A stretch of DNA of 64,000 nt from Macrobrachium rosenbergii (lineage: Eukaryota > Arthropoda > Malacostraca > Decapoda > Palaemonidae). The stretch spans positions 15,095,508 to 15,159,507 of the forward strand of contig NC_089766.1 of the NCBI RefSeq assembly GCF_040412425.1, given 5' to 3'. Position numbers and translations under genes: made by a program. The notes under the pieces were generated by a model, which did no database searches, had not been told where the DNA came from, and saw only the letters and a program-made list of their open reading frames with translations. Shown here in pieces: positions 24,346 through 35,020 of this stretch (positions within the stretch are counted from its first letter, which is position 1; every line of letters starts with the position of its first letter).

Positions 24346-26924
24346 ATGCAAATGCTTGATTCATCTAAGAAGGCTTGGCCTCAGAGAAGATGCCCGGGGG
24401 TAGGTAACAATCCTTGCTTTCGTTATTTAGCCTCTATCGATTCTGATCCTCATACAATTTGTAGCAGATGCAGATCTAATGACTGCAATGTTAGTAACCC
24501 ATGTTCTGAGTGTCGTGATTGGTCTCTTGAGCAGTGTAAGTGTTTTGGTAAGAAGGAATACAAGAGGGAGTCGGTTGTTCCGTCTTGGGAAGGCTTCTCG
24601 CCTCCAATGGCGGCCAACTTCACCATTCCTTCTTGTTCCTTTTTTCCTTTACCAGATTTGCCTCTCATTGCTTCTTCTCAGGAAGATTTTACTCCTCATT
24701 TATCTATTGCTTCATCTTTAGATAAATCAAGGAGGGGTTCGGGAGATCTTGTGCTTGATTTAGCTGCCTTTGGTCTTTCAGGGGTGGCACCCCCCCACTA
24801 GGAGGGAGGTAGCTCCTCTTTGTACTGTTGTTTCAGGCATGGATGCTGAGAAGCTAAGCAAGTGCTGGTCATCCTTAGGCCTACCACTACCAGGGGAGCC
24901 CCACATTGGGGGTCTTCTGTCCCACCTCCTGTCTTCCCATCTCCCAGCTTCTTCTGCCATGTGAGTGTCAAGAGCTGTGGTGTCTGTAATGTCTGCTTGC
25001 GTGTCTATGGCCTCAACATCCTCAGCCTACATCATTCCTTCATCAGCTGTGCCTCTTCCATTGCTTCCAGTCCCTGGGTTTTATTCATTTACTCCTTCCG
25101 ACTCCTTTATTCAGACCTTGCTGGAGAGACTCAAAAGTCCTCTTCCAAAGAAACTCAGCCACTCCGATTCGAAGTCGAAGAAGAGACGTTGTGGATCTCC
25201 TTCTCCCTCACTGTTGTTTTCCTCTCATGCATTGTCTTTGTTTTCTTTCAATTCCACAGAAGCGTTAAGAGGAAAACGGACTTTGTTGCCCCCTCCTTGC
25301 AAGAAGATCCGCAGGCTCTCTGTCTCCCTTCATCTGGAAGCAACTTCAACCATGGGTCTACTTCAGCTGTGTCTTGATTGGCTAATCTTGGCCATATTGA
25401 GGCTATGGACGGCCATGAGTCTGTCATGTCTGTCAAGGGTCATGGCTGTATGTCTTCTGCCTTAGCTGATGACGATTGTCACCCAGTTCCTGATTCTTGT
25501 GTGGCTACGCAGTCATCAAGAGAAGTCCCCTCCAAGGGCTGTAGATCTTCAGATCGGGCTTCCTTGTGAAGTTACTGTCATTTTGTCTTCTTCCGCTTGT
25601 CCTGCTCAAGAAATGAGCGTTAAGACCATGGCTGTTAAAAAGGATGACAAGGCTCCCGCTAAGAAGTCGACACCATACCTGAGGGAACATTCTTGTGATC
25701 GGGATCGTTCGTCTCTTAAGACAAGAAACCCTTGGTCTCACTCGCTTGGCTGTGACTACTCTCCACGTAAACCACGGTCTCACTTGTGTGGCTGTGACTC
25801 TTCTCCATGCAACAAATCCCTTACGGTCGTGGACTCTTCCATGGCCGTCATCTATTAGTCCATGCTCTCATTCTTGCAGATGGGACCATGATCAAGACAG
25901 GGTCCCTGCTCCTTCAGTTGAACAATATCTTCCCAAGAAAGTCCTGAGCCCTGATTGTTCCTATGCTCCAGCAATCAACAAGGATTCAAGTGATTCCACT
26001 ATTTTGCCTGACAGACCGGATTGAGAGTCTCGTGCCCTGGAAGCAGAAGGCCCTCTCCCTCTCAATGCAGATAACCAAGAACTGCTGACAACATATGCAG
26101 AAGTAGTGGAACTCACTCGGGATACAATGAACTACCTGAAGAGACTGTGGCTACCACTTCAAATTTTCCTTCGGGTTCGAGGCCTTTGTGGGTCCCAAGA
26201 GAGAGGCAAAAGCATTGTTGGGCTTACCATGTTCCAATAACGCAGACAGTGTCCTCAGCCAAGTCAATTCTCTACGATCCTGCAGGTCTTTTAAGATGCT
26301 CCCTCTTCCTCTTCCACGACATAGATGTTTTTATGCAACCCCTAACGTCGCATTACAATCAAGACATGTAGATCTGGACTTGGTTTGTATAGGGCCCGGG
26401 TCTTTCTTTAGATCAATCAAGGCAAAGGGCCCCTCCTTTAAACATAAAGAGGCATCCTCAATGGAGTTTTGACAGCGTCTTCAGCGTTCTAGGCGGTTTC
26501 GTGGCTTGATCTTTGGTTGACAACAGTAGGCAAGATTTCTTAGCTGCCATGGCTGCCGACACTGAGGAATATGCCACCTTCATTAGACTACTGCAAGTCT
26601 TGTGGCAAGACCATCTTGTATTTGGTTCACGTAACAGCAAATATGTGGGCCAATTGGTTATTGAAAAGAAGAGACACTGCCATTTCTAAGATTTCCAGAT
26701 TTGTCGGCCCTGATTCTACCTTAGCACTGAGAAATGGAACCATTCTAGGATCTTCATCACTTTTTCTTAAGGAACAGGTTGAGGCAGCAGTCGAAAGACG
26801 TAGAGTGGACAGCAAGGACAGTCTGGTCCATCAAGCTGTGAATAAGTCTTCTGACCCTTCATGCGCCAATGTAGCCAGACCTAGGCCTCAGGCTGCGTCT
26901 TATTCTCCACCTAAGAGATCCTAA
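24346..26924 (+). pseudogene. gag-like ORF1 of the DIRS-like element (multiple frames)
   Basis: Starts MQMLDSSKKAWPQRR. A Cys motif follows (CSRCRSNDC then PCSECRDW, about 24448-24525), matching the minus-strand element at the window start. The middle is Ser/Pro-rich and split across frames (24965-25465, 25469-25858, 25695-26024). The C-terminal block 26571-26924 reads NMWANWLLKRRDTAISKISR and ends PPKRS. A structural, nucleic-acid-binding role is inferred from position and composition. Confidence 0.65.
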
Positions 26925-26989
26925 ACCATGCTTTGGCCTCGTAGAGGTCGCCAGCCTTCTCCTACCCCTGCCAAGTAAACAGTTCATCA

Positions 26990-28366
26990 GTGTCCCTCTC
27001 AGCTCCGTTCTTCCCTGGAGGTTGTGAAGGATTGATCCCCAGGTTCCTACAGCTGGGTCTTTCTGGTGGCAAAAGCATCGGGGAATGGAGACCAGTCATA
27101 GACCTGTCTTTCTTGAATCCTTTCATGAGGAAGACTCGGTTCAAGATGGAAATGCCCCACACAGTTCTAGCAGCCATCAAGAAGTCCAACTTCATGATGA
27201 CAATAGACCTGAAGGATGTGTACTTCCAGATCCCAATCCACCAATCATCTTGCAAGTTTCTTTGCTTCTTTTTGGGAGAGACAGTGTATCATTTCAAGGT
27301 GCTTTGCTTTGGCCTCTCTATTGCCCCACAGGTGTTCACAAGAGTGTTCACCCTAGTTTCAATCTGAGCCCATTCACACAGGATACACATCTTGAGATAC
27401 CTCGACAACTGGCTGGTCTTGGCGAGTTCTCGGGTGAAGTTGATCCAAGACAGAGACAGTATACTCCAAGTTTGTCACAGCTTAGGAATACATGTTGATA
27501 AATTTGGAGAAGCCAAATCTTTCTCCCGGCCAAAGATCTCTTTACCTGGTTATGCTAAAAGACACAGCAGCAGTGAGGGTCTTTCCATCAGAGACACGCA
27601 TTGACAAGTTCAAGATCATCATACAGCCCTTCCTTTCCAGACAAAAACAACCAGCACTTCGGTGGCAGATTGTTCTAGGTCACCTGTCACCCATGGAGAA
27701 ACTCGTTGTTTACGGGCGTCTCCACCTTCAATCTCTTCAATGGAGGTTGAAAGAGTTTTGGTCCCCATCAAAGGATTCTCCCTTCTTCCGAGTCAGCTCT
27801 CAAAGGAAGTGAGACAGGACTTAGCATGGTGTCTGGATGACATGAACCTGGCCATAGGAGTGCCCCTTCACACTCCCCCTCTGGAGTCCATTCTGTTCTC
27901 AGACACCACGAAGGAGGGTTGGGGAGCACACCTAAAAGACCTCTTGACCTCAGGTGTGCGGGATCATCAAGACAAGGAACTTCACATCAATGTGCTAGAG
28001 CTAAAGGCAGCTTTCTTAGACCTTCAGGAGTTCCAGGAGAGGGTGACAGGGCACTCCCAGGAGAGGGTGACAGGGCACTCCCAGGAGAGGGTGACAGGGC
28101 ACTCTCAGGAGAGGGTGACAGGGCACTCCGTGGTTCTAATATCCAACACCATGGTGTTGGCATATGTCAGCAAACAGGGGGGACTAATATCCCTTCAACT
28201 TTACGAACTGACAATACAACTACACCTGTGGACAGTGACTCACTCAGTGGACTTTTCAGCCAGATACATTCCAGGCAAGAGAAATGTAGTGGCAGACAAG
28301 CTAAGTCGTCAGGGTAAAGTGTTTGGAACAGAGTGGTCATTACACCTGGAGATAGCGGAAAGGTAG
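26990..28366 (+). pseudogene. Reverse transcriptase-RNase H of the DIRS-like element (inactive)
   Basis: RT fingers/palm in 26990-27367: WRPVIDLSFLNPF, then MTIDLKDVYFQIPIH with the first catalytic Asp, and LCFGLSIAPQVFTRV. A frameshift leads to 27392-27604 with YLDNWLVLASS, where the expected YLDD is YLDN. RNase H in 27662-28366: SDTTKEGWGAHL, LNVLELKAA(F/L)LDL, and finally HSVDFSARYIPGKRNVVADK followed by LSRQG, a DIRS-type RNase H ending. Four tandem 24-bp units (GHSQERVT) are inserted in the RNase H. Frameshifts plus the active-site change make it non-functional. Confidence 0.85.
28029..28127 (+). repeat. Minisatellite, 24-bp unit x 4
   Basis: Unit caggagagggtgacagggca plus ctcc, four near-perfect copies. 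It stays in frame with the RNase H reading frame, adding ERVTGHSQ repeats. Confidence 0.95.
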
Positions 28367-29259
28367 TTCCATCTGTGGGAAAGGCCAGTGATAGACCAGA
28401 TACAAGAAGTTGGAGGTGTTTTGTTCGGTTATTCTGGATCCTTGTGCCGTGGTAGAAGCCACTCTGCAACACCCTTGGGATAATCTGGACGCCTACGCCT
28501 TTCCTCCCTTTTGTCTGATTCGTCAGGTAATCACCAGAGTAATGATCTCTCAGACCTCAAAATGACCCTGGTGGCTCCCTTGTGGCCACATGCCGGGTGG
28601 TTTCCCGATCTTCTGGCTGTGCTGACAGAGGCACCGTGAGAGATTCCTCCCTGACACAACCTACTTTGCCAACTGCACATTGAGAGGTTTCACCGGTCGG
28701 TAGGGTCCCTATCTCCTCACAGTTGGAGACTATCCAGTATCTCCTGCACGGGGGACAGGTTGTATCTTGCCCAAGATGCTGGTTATGAAAGTGAGAGTGA
28801 ATGGGGTGACTGGCCTTCCTTTCCCTTCCTTCTTCTCCTCTTTTGACGGGCAGGGGAGAGATGTAGGCTATCATTTGCTAGAACTGGCTAGGTACAGGTG
28901 AGTGAGTGAGCAACCATAATATTTTCTATTATGATTGTTCCTATACAATACAAATTCTAGAAATAGAAGCTAGTCCTACCCTCTCTCTTACAAGGGGAGA
29001 GAGGAATTGACAATAGAACATGGTTGGTAGCTACCTAATTCTGTTGTTTCCGACAGTTACAAGTTCTTTTCCTGCTTCGTAGACACAGTATAGACTGGAT
29101 GTCTGGCTGTTGAGTATTATTTCATTTAGTGGATCAGAGGCATATGACTCCTTCCTGTGCTCTAACTATTGACCAGGATGTGAGCCCAGGTGAGCTGAAC
29201 CTCCAGTCCGTTCTGAAGCTTACTTTATCCTCCCACTTAAAGTAAGTCTCCCCTACATT
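28367..29259 (+). pseudogene. Linker region downstream of RNase H in the DIRS-like element
   Basis: Short conceptual stretches such as LVAPLWPHAGWFPDLLAVL (about 28567-28625) and SPHSWRLSS (about 28710) match the segment that in DIRS-like elements joins RNase H to the tyrosine recombinase. The recombinase domain itself is not visible afterwards. The remainder is non-coding 3' sequence. Confidence 0.55.
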
Positions 29260-29307
29260 AAAGACCTGGTTTGTACTGTATATGAACAGATAACAAATTT
29301 TTAATGA

Positions 29308-29572
29308 ATTTGTATTTTTCATAAGTACAAACCTTAGGTCTTTACGTAAATGGCCCACCTCATGCCACCCCTCATACAATTACCTGGGCTGGAAGATAAC
29401 TGGTGCATCAAGAGGCATGAGGGGAAGGAGGTCAGACTCTGCCTCCTCTCTCCCCATTGGTTATCACCCTGCTGCCACCAAACCCTTGTTCTATTTTTAA
29501 TCAGATCCAGGTAGCACTTAGAGATTTTCTCCCTACTTAAAGACCTTAGGTTTGTAGTTATGAAAAATACAA
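29308..29572. repeat. Inverted-repeat-bounded right terminal segment
   Basis: About 36-bp arms: 29308-29345 (tttgtatttttcataagtac...) is the complement of 29538-29572 (...gttatgaaaaatacaaa). Both arms contain the DIRS terminal motif acaaacct(t)aggtcttta. Could be a second, nested or solo terminal repeat unit. Confidence 0.65.
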
Positions 29573-31785
29573 ATTGATTAAGAATTTGCCATTTTAAAAA
29601 CAAGTCCTTCCAGTCAGTACTGTCCAAGTCAAGAAAGTGTTGCCAATGAACAATAGAAATGTAATAATTTTTGCAAATTGCTCAATTTGTAAAACATACC
29701 AATTAAAGGTCAATCACAGTGCTTATGAAACTCAACGTTATTGGAAAAATGCCTCCTCAGAGTAAATAGGCCATCCTATGAGGATTGAGAACTTTAGCTT
29801 GGTGGTCTTGTTAAAGCACATCTAGTACACAGAAGTCAAGTGGAAGGTGGGAAAATTTGGTGGAATTTTATTCAGTCAGCAGTAAATGTCAAATCTTGGG
29901 TAGGATCCTTTAAGGGAACTTCAGCAGGCTTGTTTAATTTTCAGTTTATCCTGTGTTCAGATTGTTATAGGTTCTAATTTACAAGAATAAGGTTTGTCCC
30001 TGAGAACAACCCAATTAGACCATCCTTTTGATAAGACTATTTTGTTTTGTGACCTTGTAAATGAAGTAACAAGCTCACAAGAGAGAGGAAAGGCCTTTGC
30101 CAGTGCCAGTTGCTGTAAGCAAATTTTTATCCTTCAGAACTAGTTACTAGTTGTGAGCATCTGCAAGAAATCTTAAATGTTGATGGAAGACATCTGCTGC
30201 TTTACTTTGGTTACACTGACAACTATTGTATCAAGTTTTGTTACTTTTAGTACCATGGTGGCTTACTGGGTTCTACATATGAAAGGCTAAACTAGTGTCA
30301 GAATGACAAATCCTAGTCATTGCTCACCAAAAACTGATCATGTAGAGGAGGTCACCTGATGAATGTTTCACCCAGTTATTCATTCATGGTTAGCCATTTT
30401 TGAGATATCCTCCCAGCACATATAGATGCAGTGAAGGTAATCACGACCATCCAACAAAGAGAAAGACATATCTACAATTAGGTCTTGAAAATTATTTCAA
30501 CGTAGTATATTTATGTTGCAATATTCAACTTGAATTTACTTTAGCCATATTGTATATCATAGTGCAGAACTGTTTATGTGGTTAGTGGGGTCTAGTAGTT
30601 GTAATGGTAGTGGTGGTGGTAAGAATAGTCTTGAACAGTGCACTAATCCTTAGTTAAATCATATTTTACTCATTATTCAGAGCAAGTATTTTTTACTTAT
30701 GACCACATATATTTTTCTACTTTAATGGGTAGACTGTCGAGTTCTGTTTACAGTAGTGTCTATTTTGGTAACTGAATATTTCATTATGCTTGAGAATGTA
30801 AAAATAATACAGAGAAATGAACAGACTTACTTATGCAATAGACAAACATCTTACTTAAGTTTGTCTGTGCAAGAGCACAGAGCCAGTTTCCAACTCACCA
30901 GTGAAACCAAGCAAGTTCTCCAATCCAGGGAAAATATGTCACCAAGGGAGTTCCCATCTTGTCGTGGTGTTTCAATTTTGTTGCACGCTTGGAAACTTTG
31001 CTGAATGGATGTAGTGTCCAGTGTTTTCTCTTCCTGTTGTCTTGGTCATCCCTCTCATGATAATAGTGTAATTCTGTAATTACAGCTTTATACCATATTG
31101 AAGTTGTTCATCAGCTGTATATGGCCCAGTAGGAGGATATCATTTACAGGTTATTCAGCAGAAAATTGTCATTGCAGAGACCGTTTGGTATCTTGTCACC
31201 TAGTTGTCCCACATCTTCGAATTTACCGAGCTTCAGTTTTCAGTTGTCGTTCAAGTACAAATAACTAAGGTCAATCCTATGATATAGTCTTGAAATATAT
31301 CTTGGTGGTCTATTTGAGCTATTTTCTAATATAACGAATAATGTTCTGGTAAATAAAAACTAGACCATTAATTGGTGGCATAGTAAATTGTATTCTTTTT
31401 GCTTTGATATTTTGTAGCTGACAAGGTTGGTGCCTTCTTTGAATTACACCATGAAAAGTTTACCCTTTTTAATGATTGTGATTTTATACAATTAGGATTT
31501 GCTGATACAGTATTTGTATTCTTTGTTTCTAGATTAGAGTAAATTTTATGTTGTATCATGTTATATTGTTAATGAGGTAATACTTTTCTGCATTAAAGCA
31601 CCTTGGATAGATAATACCTTTGGTAACATAATTGCATGACACTGATTTGATGTCATGCTCAGCAACATCCAAATGATGCACGCTTACAAGTCTAATAAGC
31701 ATTGTTTTGCCAGATGATTTAGTGTGTCTTCAGTTCCTGTGAAGTTTGTGAAGTATTCTCATTTCATCCAAAATAATTTTTAATT
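29573..31785. other. Intergenic stretch between the two DIRS-like copies
   Basis: 2.2 kb without recognised gene or repeat. Small open frames lack splice sites or family motifs. Confidence 0.5.
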
Positions 31786-32780
31786 ATTTTGGACCATGCT
31801 AATAGACATAGCAGCAGTGAGAGTTTTTGGTAAGGCTCTCACTTTAGTAAGCTGAGGAAAGTGGTAGCACAGCTCTTGTCATGGCAGTAACAACCAGTTG
31901 GCTTTAAGTTTGTCCTTGGTCACCTGTTGTCCTTGGAGAAGCTTGTGCTTTTCAGGCATCTACAATGCTCGCTTCAGTGTCAGCTGAAGCAACACTGGTT
32001 GGTTTCAAGCAATCCTTCCTCTCACCTTCTGCCATTGAACCAAGAATGGGAGGACCTTGCTTGGTGGGTGGATAGTGGGAACACAGTGAGGTTTCCTTCG
32101 AACTCCCCACCTCCAGAGATGCTTCTGTTCTCACACATCAGGAGATGTGCTTCAGGTGTGTAGACAGAGAACAACCTTTATCTGGTCATCAACATCTTGG
32201 AAATGTTTGCATTGGAGATAACCGCAACATTCTTAGATTGTGCGATAGTTCCTCCTTAGTGGTGTTGACGAGTGACACGGTTCCACATGCATGAATGGAT
32301 TTGCCATACTGTTAAGCTGTTAGCCAGAAACATTCTGGCTAGAGGGGATATTTTGGTGGACTATCTCAACCTGCAAGGACAGTTAGGACAGATTGGTCCC
32401 TTCTTTCTTTTGTGAGGAAAGGCTCTTTTTTTAGCTCTAAGGAACAGCAGTGATCAATGTTCACCACACAGTTATACAGGACAGTTAATCTTGGTAGCTC
32501 ATCTTTTACTTGGCACCTTGATTTTCTAGCTCTGCTGGTCAAGGTGTGCAGAGATTCCCCTTTGGCCCATTCTTTTCTGTTAGTCACATATTTTGAGGTG
32601 GCCTCAATGACTGTGTACCAGGGAGTGGACCTCTTCTCTGATTGTTGTCGTAGACTGAGTCCCTACAGTTGGAGCCACTTTGTTGTCTACCTTTGTCAAG
32701 ACAAACTCCTCTTAGTCCCTGGGGTGAAGTCAATGGTTCTGCCTTGAACCAGGTCTTCCGACTGAGGGGTAACGACCTCT

Positions 32781-33122
32781 CTTTCTTGGTAGATAGATAG
32801 ATAGATAGAATATGGAGTTTAGCTCAAATACCAAGTGCTGGGACCTATGAGGCCATTCAGCATTGAAATGGAAATTGACAGTATAAAGGTTTGAAAGGTG
32901 TAACAGGAGGAAAACTTTGCAGTTGCACTATGAATCAACTGTTAGGAAAGGATGGGAAGTAAGGTGGAAGAAAGAGAATATGAACGGAGGTACAGTAAGA
33001 GGAATGAAAGGTATTGCAGCTAGGGGCTGAAGGGATGCTATATAGAATCTTAAGTACTGCCTACAGTGTACTGCATGAGGTGCACTGACAGCATTAACCC
33101 CCTAGGGGGCTTTCTTGGTAGA
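32781..33122 (-). mobile_element. SINE-like interspersed repeat, copy 2, with 13-bp target duplication
   Basis: The insert 32794-33109 is flanked by perfect direct repeats ctttcttggtaga (32781-32793 and 33110-33122). The low-coordinate end is a (TAGA)n run. On the minus strand the element therefore ends in a (TCTA)n tail, consistent with target-primed reverse transcription. Highly similar to 7880-8200. Confidence 0.85.
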
Positions 33123-33383
33123 ACTGTCCATGCTCTTAAGAGCTTTGAACAATTTTGCCCACCTTGTTAACTTCGGTCTTTGGAGTGGCATGGAACTCTC
33201 CTTCTCTGCAGCCTGATTCAGACAACATAGGTTGATATCTCATCCAAAGGGCTTGTTCTACTAGCTGTAACCTCATAGTAGCGTGTTGAGGAGTTGGATG
33301 GCTTCTCGGGCAAAAAAGCATCTTACTTGAGGTACTCCAATGGTATAAAGTTGGCAGAATGGGTGAGCAGCTGGCTTTCTCTC

Positions 33384-33466
33384 TCTCTCCCCCTTCTTTC
33401 TGCTACGTAGCCTCTCCCCCTTCTTTCTGCTACGTAGCCTCTCCCCCTTCTTTCTGCTACGTAGCA
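33384..33466 (+). repeat. Minisatellite, 27-bp unit x 3
   Basis: Unit ctctcccccttctttctgct plus acgtagc, three near-perfect copies inside the second DIRS-like copy. The minus-strand reading gives repeated YVAERRGRG. Confidence 0.95.
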
Positions 33467-34732
33467 GTTAGTGCCACAGTGCAGGTGGGGATCAGTGGTA
33501 AAGTTATCATGTGAACCCAGCAATTTATGATTGACCCAGATACTGTATTAGCTGCCTTCTGACAAGTACTTCCCTATGCTTAGGACAGCATGTGGTTCTC
33601 CAAAATTCCAAGAGGGAGAGTTCAGACATGTCACTCTGGCTCAGGGCCCTGCCGGTCCTGTATTCCTATGCAAGATTGTATAAAAGGTTACAGGAGTCGT
33701 TCTGTACTCATGATTGTGACAGGAAGCATGGCATTTCCAGGCAGAGATTCAATTTGCCAGTCAGTTGAGAGACGATCCTCCCACTTAAGGAATGTTTCCA
33801 TATAAAAGGCAGTGCTGTGAATTCATAGGGACAAATACCAAATTAGAATTGTAATTTTCATAGGTATACAAAATAGAACCTTTATCATAATCCCACCTCG
33901 ATCACCCCACATAGTTGGCCTGTGGTAGGTTTGTAGGGGTTTCCCCCAACTCACCTAGGTACCTCCAGTCAACCTTGTTGCTGAGCTTCAGTGATTGTTT
34001 CAGCTCAAGTTGAAGATTTGTTTTGTTTACCTATGGAAAGTATAGATAAAAAAAAAAAATTGTATTTTTAAGCTTATTCTCCGGTTGCTTATCAGTAATG
34101 CGGTACTTCATGGATCTTTTGCAGGGCATTTGTCCATATTACCTCTTTGCATAGTTTTGCATCTTTATGATAGATGTTTCTTACAGACTAATCATCAAAT
34201 GTCATCTCTCATCAGCACTTATGTTCATCCATTACACGCAGTGCACTTTTGGTCCATGAGTATAAGCTCAACGTATCTTGTGTATCTGAGAATATATGTC
34301 ACTAGTTGTAAGACCAATTGTCTGGGTCCATTGAACATTACTGTTCAAGGTGTGAACACATGTTTACTTGAAAGGATCAGTGATTGTAACTGCTTTCTTC
34401 TCTTCCTGTTTTGTAATTTTCATACATTACCATCTAAATCAAGTTCTTCAACTTTACCACAGTCCAATTTTCACCTCCCAGTGAAATGTGACTCTGTGGC
34501 CTTGTTTAACTAATTATATTGTTCTCTTTTCTGCCTATCGACCATCACACTGTGGCTTTTGGCTTGTTCGCTACTACCTCTTAACACAGTATGGGATTTG
34601 GATATGGTCTTTTTCGAACCTACAGTTGTTATGGTTTGTTTAAAAATGGTTTGTGAAAAAATCTTTTGTTTGCAAGGATCTTGCAGAATACTGCAGTTGA
34701 AATAAAAACAATATTCCTTTCTCTTCCATACA

Positions 34733-34738
34733 TTTATT
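34733..34738 (-). promoter_or_regulatory. Candidate polyadenylation signal of OGFOD1
   Basis: AATAAA on the minus strand, about 130 nt after the OGFOD1 stop codon. The position is plausible; no downstream element was verified. Confidence 0.5.
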
Positions 34739-34867
34739 TCATAATGTACGTAATTTTTTTGGCAACAGTTTAACAGCCCAATTAACAAAATTACATTATA
34801 ACAAGTCTATCAAATTCCAAAAAGTTATTTGGAAAATTTAAAACAAAAATAAATTATAAATGACTTA

Positions 34868-35020
34868 TCACTCTCTGTACGTACAACTGAATTCATAGAA
34901 AACACTATCTTTATTTCCTAAGTCTTTTACACTCGCATTTATATACTTGGTGAACTTCAGAGTTTCAGTATCCCGGTACACCAGAGCAAGGCAGTTTGAA
35001 CGTGGCACAACCGTCAAAAG
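34868..35020 (-). CDS. OGFOD1: OGFOD1 coding exon 10 (stop)
   Basis: Encodes [20 protein letters not shown], then LKFTKYIN and the TGA stop after FSCTYRE. Confidence 0.97.
   Translation of the reverse strand, partial: LLTVVPRSNCLALVYRDTETLKFTKYINASVKDLGNKDSVFYEFSCTYRE

Larger units (their letters stand above)
24006..29572 (+). mobile_element. DIRS-like (tyrosine-recombinase type) retrotransposon, nearly full length but dead
   Basis: The element reads 5' terminal repeat, gag-like ORF1, reverse transcriptase, RNase H, downstream linker, then 3' terminal repeats. The ends are inverted, not direct, which fits DIRS and not LTR elements. Left 24018-24165 (gtacaaaccaggtcttta...) matches the complement of 29260-29290, and more extensively the complement of about 29400-29560 (gaacaagggtttggtgg is shared). 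The 3' end appears compound, with two successive terminal-repeat segments. A recombinase ORF was not found and seems deleted. All ORFs are broken. It sits in the plus orientation between the POLR1D-type gene and OGFOD1. Confidence 0.8.
31786..34050 (+). mobile_element. Second DIRS-like copy, 3' half, heavily decayed
   Basis: Starts at a block ('agacatagcagcagtgagag') homologous to 27550-27580 of the first copy. It continues with a region matching the 'ggtcacctgt...ggagaa' segment (about 31917) and the RNase H area, then enters sequence matching the recombinase/3' portion and ends in an AT-rich 'gaattgtaattttcatagg' terminal region. Nearly every frame is interrupted. A SINE-like repeat (32794-33109) splits it. 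The family is by homology to the first copy; the recombinase part is inference. Confidence 0.6.

Noticed and set aside
28029..28127. Short regularly spaced repeats considered as a CRISPR-like array
   Set aside because: The repeats are contiguous with no spacers and lie inside a retrotransposon ORF in a eukaryotic genome; it is a minisatellite.
34085..34513. 142-codon plus-strand open frame
   Set aside because: Composition is Leu/Ser/Cys-rich as in AT-rich antisense noise. No splice context or family motif, and it lies in decayed repeat surroundings.
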